Below are positions 41,139-49,915 of a stretch of DNA of 64,000 nt, one piece after another. The notes under the pieces are model-generated. The model was not told the origin of the DNA. It ran no database searches and was given only the letters and a program-made list of their open reading frames with translations. The stretch covers positions 334,351 through 398,350 of the forward strand of contig JAKJER010000002.1 of the NCBI GenBank assembly GCA_022705325.1, in the 5' to 3' direction. How positions within the stretch are numbered: position 1 is the stretch's first letter; every line of letters starts with the position of its first letter. The position numbers were made by a program, and so were the translations under genes. The stretch is from Planctomycetota bacterium (GTDB taxonomy: Bacteria > Planctomycetota > Phycisphaerae > SM23-33).

Positions 41139-42971
41139 CTACGCTTCGCCCTTGGAGCGGACGGCCGCCCTCGGGTCGCACAACGCCGCGCCGAAGTCGT
41201 GGTAGACGCGCCAGGCGACGGCCAGGCGGTTCACGTCCTGATCGAGGCCGAAGTACTCCACGGTCGGCGTCCGCCTGCCGTTGAGGAAGGCCACGATCAT
41301 CGGCACCGCGTTGGGCTTGGTGAACAGGTACCAATGCTTCACGCTGGCGGCCGAGCCGAACTTATCGGTGTTGCTGAGGCGCGGCTCAACCTCCAGGTTC
41401 ACCGCCCGACGCAGGCTGTTGCCGGTGGGCACGTCCTCGGCCCGCTGGACGAACTCGGACTCCAGCAGCATCCGGGCGACGGGCTCAAGCTCCGGCGTCA
41501 CCAGCAGCGTCGCGGGCCGCAGATCGAGGTCGTTGCCCTCGGCGTCGCGCTGCGTTCGCATCAGCGCGATGGCGCTCGCCAGGGCGTCGATGCACAGGGC
41601 GCTGTCGGCACCCTCCAGCAGGTTGCCGTTGCCCACGCTGAAGAAGCCGCCCGCGTTGGCCAGCAGCACCTCGTACACCAGGTCGCTGACCTTCCGCATG
41701 GCCATGCGGCCGAAGCTGGCGGCGGCGTCCTCGAACACCGACAGGTCGTCGTTGATGATGTCGCGCCGGTCGATGCTCAACATCTTGCCGAACGTGTCCA
41801 CCTGGAACGTGGTCAGGGCCTCGGAGACGCCGCCATGCTTGAGTTCGCCGCCCTTGGGCACCTGCTCAAGCTGGCCGGTGAAGGTCGGCCGGATGGCGGT
41901 GTTGGCCTTGAAGTCGCTGGTGCTGCGGATCGCGCAGAACGCCTGCCACGACGCGGGCGTCTCGCTGTAGGCGTCCAGCAGCACCTTGTTGGCCACGTTG
42001 CCCAGCGCCGTCGGCAGCGACAGCGTGGACAGCGCGGCCTTCACCAGTTCCATGCGGCCGGTGGGCAGGTCGCGGCCCTCGATCCGCAGGGCCGCCCGAC
42101 ACAGGTCGATCATGCTGGTAGCGCCCAGCCGGTCGGCCTGTTCCATGGCTACCGCGCCCAGGGCCTTCTCGCCCAGAGCGGCGTGGCCCATGTGCGTCAG
42201 CAGCGCGGCCTCCAGCACGCTGCCCGTGGCGACGGGCGGGCGAGAGGCCTGCACCGCCGGCACCTTGGGCCTGCTTGCCCGCAGCACCTCAAGCTCGGCG
42301 CGGTTGGCGTCCCAGCCCTCCGCGACGGCGCGGGCCTGGATGTCGGGATGCTTGTCGCCGCACACGTTGGCGATGGCCGCAACCCGCTGGGCCTCGATGT
42401 CCTGAACGTCCGTGTCGTGCATTTCCACTTCCATGTGATGCGATCCTTTCTTGGAGGCGGCGATGGAGACCTCGGTGTCCCCGTCGCAGCCCAGCGACGT
42501 GATGCTGACTTCCCTCAGGCGGCCCCGCCGAACGAGCGTCAGCCCGCCGTCGGGCGCGGCGATCCGCCTGCCGTTGATCTCGATGCCCTGCCCGGCCGCG
42601 ACGCGGTCGGCCTCGATCACCTGCACGCCGACGCTGGCCTTCCACGGAAAGCCGTTGGCGGCGGCCTGCACGATCTCCCTGGCGGCCGGGCCGGTGGCGC
42701 TGATCGCACCGTTGACGATCAGCCTGCCCGCCTGCACCTGCGCCTGCCCGTGTCCGAGCACGCCGCTGCGGCGGGATTCGTGATCCGCCAGGATCGGCAC
42801 CTGCCCCAGTTCCAGGCCCGCCAGGTCGATGGCGATCAGGCCCCACTGCGGCACGTGCATGACGCCGCCGGTGTAGGCGACGATCTGCACTGCGGGCAGC
42901 TTGCGGGCGCTCACCGACGCGGCGGCCAGGTCCAGCGTCTCCGGCATGGTTGCAATGGTGTCGGTGGTCAC
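41139..42971 (-). CDS. Phage prohead protease-major capsid protein fusion
   Basis: A 610-residue protein. Residues about 1-178 resemble prohead/Mu gpI-type serine proteases: His64 in ILADHESR, Ser113 in FPWKASVGVQV and the end strand LREVSITSLGCDGDTEV. Residues about 180-265 form a helical, charged linker like a scaffold or delta domain. Residues about 270-610 look like an HK97-fold major capsid protein (TGQLEQVPKGGELKHGGVSEA, DRRDIINDDLSVFEDAAASFGRMA, FFSVGNGNLLEGADSAL, LLVTPELEPVARML). Start is GTG overlapping the upstream stop (GTGA). An internal ATG at 42434 with AAAGGA upstream falls exactly at residue 180 and could give free capsid. No portal, terminase or tail gene is near. Confidence 0.8.
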   Translation of the reverse strand: MTTDTIATMPETLDLAAASVSARKLPAVQIVAYTGGVMHVPQWGLIAIDLAGLELGQVPILADHESRRSGVLGHGQAQVQAGRLIVNGAISATGPAAREIVQAAANGFPWKASVGVQVIEADRVAAGQGIEINGRRIAAPDGGLTLVRRGRLREVSITSLGCDGDTEVSIAASKKGSHHMEVEMHDTDVQDIEAQRVAAIANVCGDKHPDIQARAVAEGWDANRAELEVLRASRPKVPAVQASRPPVATGSVLEAALLTHMGHAALGEKALGAVAMEQADRLGATSMIDLCRAALRIEGRDLPTGRMELVKAALSTLSLPTALGNVANKVLLDAYSETPASWQAFCAIRSTSDFKANTAIRPTFTGQLEQVPKGGELKHGGVSEALTTFQVDTFGKMLSIDRRDIINDDLSVFEDAAASFGRMAMRKVSDLVYEVLLANAGGFFSVGNGNLLEGADSALCIDALASAIALMRTQRDAEGNDLDLRPATLLVTPELEPVARMLLESEFVQRAEDVPTGNSLRRAVNLEVEPRLSNTDKFGSAASVKHWYLFTKPNAVPMIVAFLNGRRTPTVEYFGLDQDVNRLAVAWRVYHDFGAALCDPRAAVRSKGEA

Positions 42972-43459
42972 GCCGTCACCTCCCGGCCCCGGGCCTGTTC
43001 GATCAGGCCATGCCAGGCGGCCAGTTCGTCGGCCGTCATGGCGCGGTAGTGCACCGTGGCGTAGATGCCCAGGCCGGGCACGCCCGGCATGACGGTGCGG
43101 ACGAAGTACGCCGGGTCGGGCGGCAGGTGCGGGGCCTTGCGGCAGGCCTCGCGGAACGCCCGGATGTCCTGAGCGGGATCGGTGTCCTCGACGAGATGCT
43201 GCCACGCGCTGGGCGTGAACACCTCGGCGTCGGCCAGGCACTCGGCGGCCCGGTCGATGTGCTGGCGATCCCACATCCGGCGGCCGGATTCGGTCTGCGG
43301 CACCACCACGTCGCCCTTGGCGACAAGGTAATCCAAGGCCGACGCCGTCGCCTGCAGGCCCCTGGTCACCAGTTCGCACTTCGCGCCATGCGTCCGCGCC
43401 GGGTACGACTGCCTGGGGAAAAGCTCCTCGTAATCGCTGCGACTGAGCACGTTCCTCAT
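42968..43459 (-). CDS. Hypothetical phage-type protein preceding the capsid fusion
   Basis: A 163-residue soluble protein of no recognised family. It is mixed alpha/beta, with segments ECLADAEVFTPSAWQHLVEDTDPAQDIRAF and VRTVMPGVPGLGIYATVHYRAMTADELAAW. AAGGAG precedes the ATG, and its stop overlaps the capsid gene start (GTGA), so the two are translationally coupled. A capsid-assembly partner, decoration or head-joining role is plausible from position only. Confidence 0.6.
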   Translation of the reverse strand: MRNVLSRSDYEELFPRQSYPARTHGAKCELVTRGLQATASALDYLVAKGDVVVPQTESGRRMWDRQHIDRAAECLADAEVFTPSAWQHLVEDTDPAQDIRAFREACRKAPHLPPDPAYFVRTVMPGVPGLGIYATVHYRAMTADELAAWHGLIEQARGREVTA

Positions 43460-44058
43460 GAATGGAACTCCTTTTCCGAAAGAGGACTATGAACTCGACA
43501 GGCCGACGGGCGCTCCGGCGTCCGCCGCCACGGCGGTTGGGTCGATGAGTCGGTGGGTTGGCGTTCGGGTCGGTTGGTCGGTTGGTTTCGCGAGCCCGCT
43601 GGGGCCCTGTAGTGCTTATTGCCGCAGAGGCCGAAAACTTCGCGCGATTCCGGCCGAAATTCCGAAGATTGTTCCAGATCTGGAACAATCTGCTCGGCCG
43701 AGGCCCCGCGCGGTGCCTCCACAGGGTTATTACCCGCTCGGCCCGAAATCACGCCGCCGATCTCCGGGCTTCGGCCGATTTTTCGCATGCCTCACATTGG
43801 TTACCTATGCCGTCGGCAGCCGGGCGCACCGGCGAATCCGCCGGAATTCTGCCCGCCACAGGGTTATTTGCCGCAGAGGCCCCGAAATCGGACGGGATTC
43901 CGGCCGAGAAGCAGATTTTCTGTCGGGTACGGGGCATTTACCCCCTACATCCGCACGAGCGGCCGATTTGCCGCGCTGGGGTTGGCTTTTCTTCGCATCC
44001 GGTCTATGCCGCTGCCCAGTGCCCCGCAGGGCGGTGGGTGTCCATGCTGTGTTCATGG
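43460..44058. other. Non-coding gap with repeats between capsid operon and nuclease gene
   Basis: No gene was recognised in the 664 bases between the coding regions. Several short strings occur twice: CCACAGGGTTATT (43719 and 43857), TGCCGCAGAGGCC (43619 and 43869) and ATTCCGGCCGA (about 43648 and 43898), suggesting a diverged direct repeat of about 250 bp. A 26-bp palindrome lies in the first copy only. Confidence 0.6.
43666..43691. promoter_or_regulatory. 26-bp perfect palindrome
   Basis: Each 13-bp half is AGATTGTTCCAGA or its complement, with no central gap. It lies 207 bp upstream of the phage-type gene on the minus strand and 433 bp upstream of the nuclease gene. It may be an operator, a recombination site or an origin element. 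Confidence 0.6.
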
Positions 44059-44087
44059 TTGTGCCGCAGCATGTCACGGGCTAGAAT
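44059..44087 (+). promoter_or_regulatory. Candidate promoter of the HNH nuclease gene
   Basis: TTGTGC (44059-44064), 17-bp spacer, TAGAAT (44082-44087), 36 bp before the ATG, which has GGGAGAAG upstream. Confidence 0.4.
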
Positions 44088-44123
44088 CGCGGCTCAACAG
44101 CGACTTGCTGGCGGGAGAAGGCG

Positions 44124-45209
44124 ATGCCCCAGAGAACGATTGACGCAGCAATTAGTCAGGAACGGTTCAACATGCGCGGCCTTCAGGAGCAGCTGCGTCC
44201 GCTGCTGATGGCAAGATCGCAAGTTACAGCCGCCCTGAATTATCTACAGGCAAGGTTCTCCGAAGAGCATCTTCAGAAGCTCGAATACGCTCTGCTTCGC
44301 CACGTTTTCCTTGCAGAAATTGTCAAGCTGCCGGGAGCAACCACCACCAAGTTTCAGACTCGCTGGTGTGATCAACTGGCGGGGGACCAGCGGTACTGCT
44401 CATTTGACGAATGCCTCGCTTTATTCGAGCAAGTGCTGACGCAGTTGACGGGCGGGTGGCTTGATCAGAATGAGCATCAGAGCGCTGTGGAACTCTTCCT
44501 CGATAACCAGCTTCTCCCGTACGAGGTCCCGGTGGACTATGTCTCGGTTCCTGCGACGGGGGACAACACAACACGCATACATCGTCTGGGCAACTTGGCG
44601 TTCGTGCTGTCACCCAACGCACTGCGGACCGCTCGGCTGCGGAAGTATCTGCGTGATTCAGAAACCAGCCCGGACGCGCCGTTCTTCCGCCAGTTGCTCG
44701 ACAATAAAATCAAGGTGAAAACGTATCTCACGGATCGTGCCCAGACCGGACTGTACAAGACGAATCGAGAGAAACGATGGGAAGCCCATCCTCACTCGGT
44801 CCAGTTTGCAACTCGTAGCACATGCTTCGAGATTGAGTATACGCTCGTGATCCAATTGTGCTCGTTTGTGGGCTTTCCGCAGGAGGCCAAGGCTTCGTTG
44901 CAGGCAGCAGGCATCCTGCCTGCGGAACTGACGCCTTTCCGCTGCCCGGTCACGTTATTGCCGATCTCCTTTGATGAGTTCAGAGCGGAGCTCACAAATC
45001 CGAACCATGGTACATCCGGGTTTCAGGTTGGCCACCTCACACCCCTGAAGCTCGATGCACCTCAAGATGGCAATGCGGGACATACAGCGGACAACATCTC
45101 TTGGATATCAGCAGACGGCAACAGAATCCAAGGCAGCATGAGCCTCCAGGAAGTGCGGGCATTGCTCCAGAAGATTGCTCAGAACTATGAGGCCGAGGGC
45201 TGGACTTGA
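44124..45209 (+). CDS. HNH-type restriction endonuclease
   Basis: A 361-residue protein of moderate GC content, lower than the chromosome around it. The N-terminal two thirds are not recognised. The C-terminal part has a divergent HNH arrangement: FRCPVTLLPIS, then GFQVGHLTPLKLDA, then GHTADNISWISADGNRIQGSMSLQEV, where the histidines and the NISW asparagine would form the beta-beta-alpha metal site. This C-terminal pattern is known next to DNA methylases. The gene converges with and overlaps the methylase gene by 25 bases, so it is the probable nuclease of a restriction-modification pair. Recognition sequence unknown. Confidence 0.75.
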   Translation: MPQRTIDAAISQERFNMRGLQEQLRPLLMARSQVTAALNYLQARFSEEHLQKLEYALLRHVFLAEIVKLPGATTTKFQTRWCDQLAGDQRYCSFDECLALFEQVLTQLTGGWLDQNEHQSAVELFLDNQLLPYEVPVDYVSVPATGDNTTRIHRLGNLAFVLSPNALRTARLRKYLRDSETSPDAPFFRQLLDNKIKVKTYLTDRAQTGLYKTNREKRWEAHPHSVQFATRSTCFEIEYTLVIQLCSFVGFPQEAKASLQAAGILPAELTPFRCPVTLLPISFDEFRAELTNPNHGTSGFQVGHLTPLKLDAPQDGNAGHTADNISWISADGNRIQGSMSLQEVRALLQKIAQNYEAEGWT

Positions 45210-47197
45210 GCAGACTCAGTGCCACCCAGCACTGCGATCCGCGCCTGTCGTGCTATTTCACGCGCCTCGACTCGCTCATAGACTGATTTCTTGACCATCT
45301 CCGTAACAGCGGCTCGAAGCCGTTCATCGCGGGGAATCGGCAAGACCAGTTCGGTTATGCGATCCCCAAGGCTGTCGATGATGTCCTGCGTGAAACGTTT
45401 CGCCTTGATCTGTCGCTGAACGAAGCTGCAACTGAGCAGCGCCAGAAGCAGATACGGGTTGAGTCGCTGGTCGGTGCCCATGACGCGTATCTTGAAGAGA
45501 TGGCTCTGGTAGACGATCTGCGTGTCATACTCGGTGACGATGGCACAGGTGCCCACTAAGTACGTGCCGTCGCGCACCATCAAGATATCGAGGGGCTGCA
45601 CGTCCTGCTTATGACGGAGACTGTCGTAGGTCTCTTGATCCAGTCCGTGCTTCGGATCGGCCTTCAGTTCCCAGTTGCTAATATCGGAAGTGCGTATGAA
45701 GGGGATGGTGCCAGTACCGTAGGCCAGCTTCCCCACTTCATCGCCGGTGCTGATCTTAACCTCGCCCGTCTCAAGAAGACGGCCAAACGGCACTAGATCA
45801 TGAGTCTCTGCAAGTTTATCTGCTTCATTGTCAATCTCCGGGTCATAGTACCGAGGGCACAGGACATTGTCGCGGATGGACGATGCGGTCAGTGTGAAAC
45901 CCAGCGGGGATGACTCGAAGGACTTCCCCGACGAGAATGCTCTGTAGTTGTCCAACACTGCTGGCAGATCGTTGTTGGGGATGGCTCGGGCACGGGAATC
46001 CTGCCCACACCATTTCGCTTCTGCCATGAACACCTTCGTTCGTTTGGCGGCTGCATCATCCTTGTCAGCGAGGACCAAGCACGTCTTGGTATGGGTGCCG
46101 CCCTTGCCCGATGTTTTGAACAGGGCATCCGGCATCCCGATGATACCCTTCAGTCGCATGCGATCCTGAATGAATTGAACCACGTACCGATATGACTTGT
46201 TTGACAATAGGCTCTCCGGCACTACCATGCCCAGCCGCCCGCCCGGGCGTAGGAGTGACACGCAACGCTCGACGAAGAGCACTTGCGGGGGCACGTGGGA
46301 AAGCAACTCGCCTGTTGGCTCGAGCCGACCGTTCCCATTCGATCTCCATCGGCGTGCAAGCTCGAACGACCGAAGAGTGTCCGCGCTTGCGGCAACGATC
46401 TTCGTGCCAAAGGGAGGATTGGTCAGAACCACATCGAAGGAGCCCAATTCGGGCAGAACTTGGCCGTCGGTCTCCCCGCGGAAAGCTATGCTATCGGCGA
46501 ATGAGATCGTGGGATGGCCGCCACTCAGGAGGGCGCAGTGTAGCTTTGCAAGCTTCACCAGGTATGAGTCCTTGTCGATCCCGAAGAGGTTGGCGGCCTC
46601 CTGCTTGAGCGAATCTGCGCCGACGCCCATGTGGGCATATCGCCGGACAACCGAGGTAAGGAAGCCACCCGCGCCGCACGCAGGATCGATGATTCGTTCG
46701 CCAGGCGTCGGTGCCACTGCCTCTACGAGGAAGTCAGTCGTCTGTCGCGGCGTAAAGAACTGACCAGAACGGCCCCGGGATTCCGCGCCTGCGAAGACCT
46801 CGAATGCATCTCCGATCGGGTCGGACTCCGACTCGGCCAGCGAGAAGGCACACTGGCTCAGAATCGCATCGATGGCTTCAGGGTTCAGGAGGAGCTCATC
46901 GTCGGGACCGTAGATGTCGCTGAAGTCTCGGCGCACGCAGGCGAACGTCTGGCGAACGTTCTGGGCCCGGGTGACGCCGTCGACACCGTCGAGTGGCTTC
47001 GCAAGGCCTAGCTCAGCGTACAGCTTACAGAACAAGACCTTCAGCAGTTCCTCGAGGAGCACTTCATCACGTGTGGAACCTAAGAACTGTCCTGCCAGGT
47101 AGTTGCGCAGATTTCGGAAGACCTCTTTGGGTGTGGTGAACCCCGGCATGAACATTTGTCGGCTGCCTTGGGCGTTGCGTTTTCTGCTGGCCATCAT
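45185..47197 (-). CDS. N6-adenine DNA methyltransferase fused to a specificity domain
   Basis: A 670-residue protein. Residues about 25-420 are a type I-like HsdM: helical N-terminus, GQFFTPRQTTDFLVEAV, SAM motif I DPACGAGGFL (171-180) and catalytic motif IV NPPFG (about 257). Residues about 430-660 look like a single target-recognition domain of HsdS type, with QPLDILMVRDGTYLVGTCAIV and the helical SLGDRITELVLPIPRDERL end. One TRD suggests that recognition needs a dimer or is asymmetric, as in type IIG or BcgI-like systems. The ATG at 47197 has GTGGAG upstream. It protects DNA against the convergent HNH nuclease. Confidence 0.85.
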   Translation of the reverse strand: MMASRKRNAQGSRQMFMPGFTTPKEVFRNLRNYLAGQFLGSTRDEVLLEELLKVLFCKLYAELGLAKPLDGVDGVTRAQNVRQTFACVRRDFSDIYGPDDELLLNPEAIDAILSQCAFSLAESESDPIGDAFEVFAGAESRGRSGQFFTPRQTTDFLVEAVAPTPGERIIDPACGAGGFLTSVVRRYAHMGVGADSLKQEAANLFGIDKDSYLVKLAKLHCALLSGGHPTISFADSIAFRGETDGQVLPELGSFDVVLTNPPFGTKIVAASADTLRSFELARRWRSNGNGRLEPTGELLSHVPPQVLFVERCVSLLRPGGRLGMVVPESLLSNKSYRYVVQFIQDRMRLKGIIGMPDALFKTSGKGGTHTKTCLVLADKDDAAAKRTKVFMAEAKWCGQDSRARAIPNNDLPAVLDNYRAFSSGKSFESSPLGFTLTASSIRDNVLCPRYYDPEIDNEADKLAETHDLVPFGRLLETGEVKISTGDEVGKLAYGTGTIPFIRTSDISNWELKADPKHGLDQETYDSLRHKQDVQPLDILMVRDGTYLVGTCAIVTEYDTQIVYQSHLFKIRVMGTDQRLNPYLLLALLSCSFVQRQIKAKRFTQDIIDSLGDRITELVLPIPRDERLRAAVTEMVKKSVYERVEAREIARQARIAVLGGTESAQVQPSAS

Positions 47198-47429
47198 TGT
47201 GCTCCACAGTTTATGTTGGCTCCGAGCCGCCGGATCATAAACTGTTGGCGCATCGGCTGGCAAGTCTATTTCCGTCGCCGCCGCCCCGACGCGTCGCCGA
47301 CGCCGCCCGGCCCCCAGGCGAACGCCAGGACCAGACCGCCAGCGGGTTGTGGTTCACTGGGAACGCTTGTCGCCCCGAGTTGCAGCACATTGACTGAAGG
47401 GATAGCTGACAGGGAAGGGTGAGAAACCC

Positions 47430-47546
47430 ATGCAAGGGCGGACAACACCGTTGTGGCAGTACTTCGCTCTCTTCCCGTGGTGGATGCATCTGATTGCATG
47501 GGGCGCTTTGGGCCTCCTCCTGTGGTGGGCGTGGCAAAAGTCATAA
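47430..47546 (+). CDS. 38-residue tryptophan-rich membrane peptide
   Basis: Not recognised. It starts MQGRTTPLWQYFALFPWWMH and ends LLLWWAWQKS; seven of 38 residues are tryptophan and one transmembrane helix is evident. GGAAGGG lies upstream. It is followed 37 nt later by a larger membrane protein on the same strand, so they may form a pair. Too short to be certain that it is translated. Confidence 0.45.
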   Translation: MQGRTTPLWQYFALFPWWMHLIAWGALGLLLWWAWQKS

Positions 47547-47583
47547 GGGCCCCCCGTAAGGTCAGCTTGGCGGACACACTCAA

Positions 47584-47964
47584 ATGGCTGCGGCACTGAC
47601 CATTGGGTTTCTACTCGCTGCCGCGATGGTTCTCCGGGCAACATTTGCTGTCATGCGCAAGGGTGTGACCTGGGCGGCCCGTGTCTTCTTCCTGGTCTGC
47701 TGCGCGGCGGCGTTGGTCGGCGCATACTTTACGACGTTTCACAGCATCCACGATGTGAATCCGGATACTCGGATCTTCGGCTGGCCGATTCCGCTCCACG
47801 CCCATCAACGAGCGAACGCAACGAGTCCGTGGCTTGATTTTGTAGGCCCAACGGTCATCCTCGCCTATCCGATGAACGCGATTCTCTTCGCCCTCTTCCC
47901 GGCGATCATATCACTCGTCTGGGTGCGGCGTTTGATAACTCGGGCGCGAGAACGTGGCGCATAG
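47584..47964 (+). CDS. Hypothetical three-helix membrane protein
   Basis: A 126-residue protein with hydrophobic segments at about residues 3-22, 30-50 and 90-113, a basic C-terminus (RRLITRARERGA) and an extracytoplasmic loop containing HSIHDVNPDTRIFGWPIPLHAHQR. No family was recognised and the ribosome site is weak. It lies at the right side of the mobile region, so it may belong either to that element or to the host. Confidence 0.6.
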   Translation: MAAALTIGFLLAAAMVLRATFAVMRKGVTWAARVFFLVCCAAALVGAYFTTFHSIHDVNPDTRIFGWPIPLHAHQRANATSPWLDFVGPTVILAYPMNAILFALFPAIISLVWVRRLITRARERGA

Positions 47965-48000
47965 CGATGTTCCGCGGGTAAGGCCTCGGCGGAAGGACAC

Positions 48001-49218
48001 TCAGTTCGCCGTGAACTGCATGATCCGCGCCGCTTGGCCGGCGCCGTGGCTCTTTTCGCTCACGCGGAGGGTGAGGGTGTGTTTGCCCGGCGCGAGGTCG
48101 GCGGCAAACATCACCGTGCGGGGATAGTGCAGGCCGGCGCTGAAGCGGTGCCGGAGGTTCACGTCGTTCTGCGGCTTGTCGTCCACGCGGACCTCCAGGA
48201 CGCCCGCGTCGGGCCCGGCCACCACGTACGCCCCGACGGCTGTGCCTTCGAACTCCAGCGTCAGTTCCGCGCCGCTCTTGTCGGCCCAGAGCATCGGGAT
48301 GTTCGTGAACCGCCCGCGCTTGGAGCCCTTGAGCGACTTCCAGTCGGGCACGCCCAGCGTCCAGCCCTCCTTCACCTTGGCCTTGGCCGGGTCGATGAAC
48401 CGTCCGCGTGCGTAGCTCAGCGGGTCCAGCGGGTCCGGTAGCGGGTGGTCCTTGGGCTTGGCGTCGGCGGGCAGCGGCTGGGCCCAGGCGCGGGCCATCA
48501 GGTCGTCGATCATGCCCGCGCAGAGGGCGTTGCCGTACGGGGCCGGGTGGACCCCGCCGAACTTCTTCCAGGTCAGCGAGCCGGCCTCGATCCGGGCGGC
48601 GACTTCGCGCCACAGGTGGATGGTGGAGACGCCATAGCGCTCGGCCACCTTCTCGTGGGCGGTCACGGGAATGGGCGTCTTCTTCGCCTGGTGGTCGGCA
48701 AGGGAGGCCTCGTTGAGGAAGTGGGTGATGACGATGTCCATCCGCGGGTTGTGGGCCTGGCACTGGCGAACGATGCCCTCCATGCCGCGGACGCAGTCGG
48801 CCGGCGAGTGGTGGGCGTCCTGGTCGTCGTTGACGGCGAACTCCACGAAGAACAGGTCCACCGGGCCCTTGCTCAACACGTCGCTCTGGAGGCGAAACGC
48901 CCCCGTCGTGGAGCAGGTCGAGCTAATGCCCGCGTCTGTGAAGGTGAACTCGCAGCCGGGAAAGCGCCGCTTGAGGATCTCGCACACCATCGGGCGGTAG
49001 CCGTTCATCTCGGTGATCGAGCCGCCGATGAAGGCGACGTGGCCCTTCTTGTCGCGCTCGAACCGGATGCGACAATTGCCCAGCGTGCCGCGAAGGCAGA
49101 CGTTGGCCGGGTCGGCATGGGGAGGGACCTCCGCGGCCCGCACAGCCTCACCCGCCAGCCAGGCCGCCATCAGACTCACCCCCGCCACCATTCGAGCGAT
49201 CCGAATTCTGTCCGTCAC
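48001..49218 (-). CDS. Exported SGNH/GDSL hydrolase
   Basis: A 405-residue protein with a signal peptide (IARMVAGVSLMAAWLAGEAVRA). The SGNH blocks are present: AFIGGSITEMNGYRP (nucleophile Ser), DAGISSTCST, FVEFAVNDDQ (Asn) and a catalytic dyad in GGVHPAPYGNALC (His). A C-terminal beta domain of about 130 residues (GRFTNIPMLWADKSGAELTLEFEG...) resembles carbohydrate-binding appendages. It probably deacylates polysaccharides. The start is GTG with AGGAGA upstream. Confidence 0.85.
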   Translation of the reverse strand: MTDRIRIARMVAGVSLMAAWLAGEAVRAAEVPPHADPANVCLRGTLGNCRIRFERDKKGHVAFIGGSITEMNGYRPMVCEILKRRFPGCEFTFTDAGISSTCSTTGAFRLQSDVLSKGPVDLFFVEFAVNDDQDAHHSPADCVRGMEGIVRQCQAHNPRMDIVITHFLNEASLADHQAKKTPIPVTAHEKVAERYGVSTIHLWREVAARIEAGSLTWKKFGGVHPAPYGNALCAGMIDDLMARAWAQPLPADAKPKDHPLPDPLDPLSYARGRFIDPAKAKVKEGWTLGVPDWKSLKGSKRGRFTNIPMLWADKSGAELTLEFEGTAVGAYVVAGPDAGVLEVRVDDKPQNDVNLRHRFSAGLHYPRTVMFAADLAPGKHTLTLRVSEKSHGAGQAARIMQFTAN

Positions 49219-49365
49219 GTCCGGTCTCCTTGTTCGCGTTTCGCGCACAGGCACTCTATGGCGGCTGGAGACGGGTGGCAACACCCTTTCGCCGGAGCAC
49301 GCCCAAACGGCGCAAGCCGTGAAGACATGCCTGCGGCATCGCCTCATTCTCTGCTCGGCTCGCGG

Positions 49366-49869
49366 TCACCGGGCGCAGGCGGGCCAAAGGGCAGGCGTCT
49401 TCTCCCTGTACCGGAGGTATTCCTCTCCAAACTCCTTCCGGAGGCGTTCGTCCTCGGCCGGCAGGCAGATCCGCAACGACACGTACGCCAGCAGCGGCAT
49501 GGGCAGCAGCAACCAGCAGCGGCTGATCACCGCTACGCCGGGAATGGTGAAGAAGACCGCCGAGGCGTACAGCGGGTGGCGAACGATCCGGTACAGGCCG
49601 CTCGTGACGAGCCGCCCCTCCCGAAGCCCGCGTCTCAGGCTCACCCAGGCCGACGCGTACAGGACCACGCCGACCCCGAGCAGCACCGCCCCCACCGTCG
49701 TGAACGCCCAGGCCGGCGCGAACGACATCACGAATCGCGGATGCAGCCCCGCGTGCAGGCCCAGGGCGACGGCAAAGTACCCGCCGACCGGCAGGGCCCA
49801 CTTGGGGCCCACGCCCATCATTGCCCAACGCCGGTTTGTTCCCGTCTCGGTCACGGTCGCACCCGCCAA
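49366..49869 (-). CDS. Isoprenylcysteine/phospholipid methyltransferase-like membrane protein
   Basis: A 167-residue membrane protein with about four helices and the family motif GLYRIVRHPLYASAVFF followed by EDERLRKEFGEEYLRYREKTPALWP, the SAM-binding C-terminal part of the ICMT/PEMT group. Substrates in bacteria are mostly unknown. The start used is TTG at 49869; GTG at 49854 and ATG at 49821 are alternatives, and none has a strong ribosome site. It is 46 nt downstream of the trans-sulfuration gene. Confidence 0.75.
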   Translation of the reverse strand: MAGATVTETGTNRRWAMMGVGPKWALPVGGYFAVALGLHAGLHPRFVMSFAPAWAFTTVGAVLLGVGVVLYASAWVSLRRGLREGRLVTSGLYRIVRHPLYASAVFFTIPGVAVISRCWLLLPMPLLAYVSLRICLPAEDERLRKEFGEEYLRYREKTPALWPACAR

Positions 49870-49915
49870 GCCGCCGACACGAGCCCTTCCGCAAGGCCCG
49901 GCGCACGGTCCGCCT

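Noticed and set aside
41043..43049. 668-aa plus-strand frame opposite the capsid gene
   Set aside because: Shadow of the capsid fusion, which has clear protease and capsid motifs and a coupled start.
36507..47965. A second copy of the tRNA-Pro 3' end marking the right end of the element
   Set aside because: I looked for the TTCGAATCCAGTCGCCCC string downstream and did not find it, so the right boundary stays undefined.
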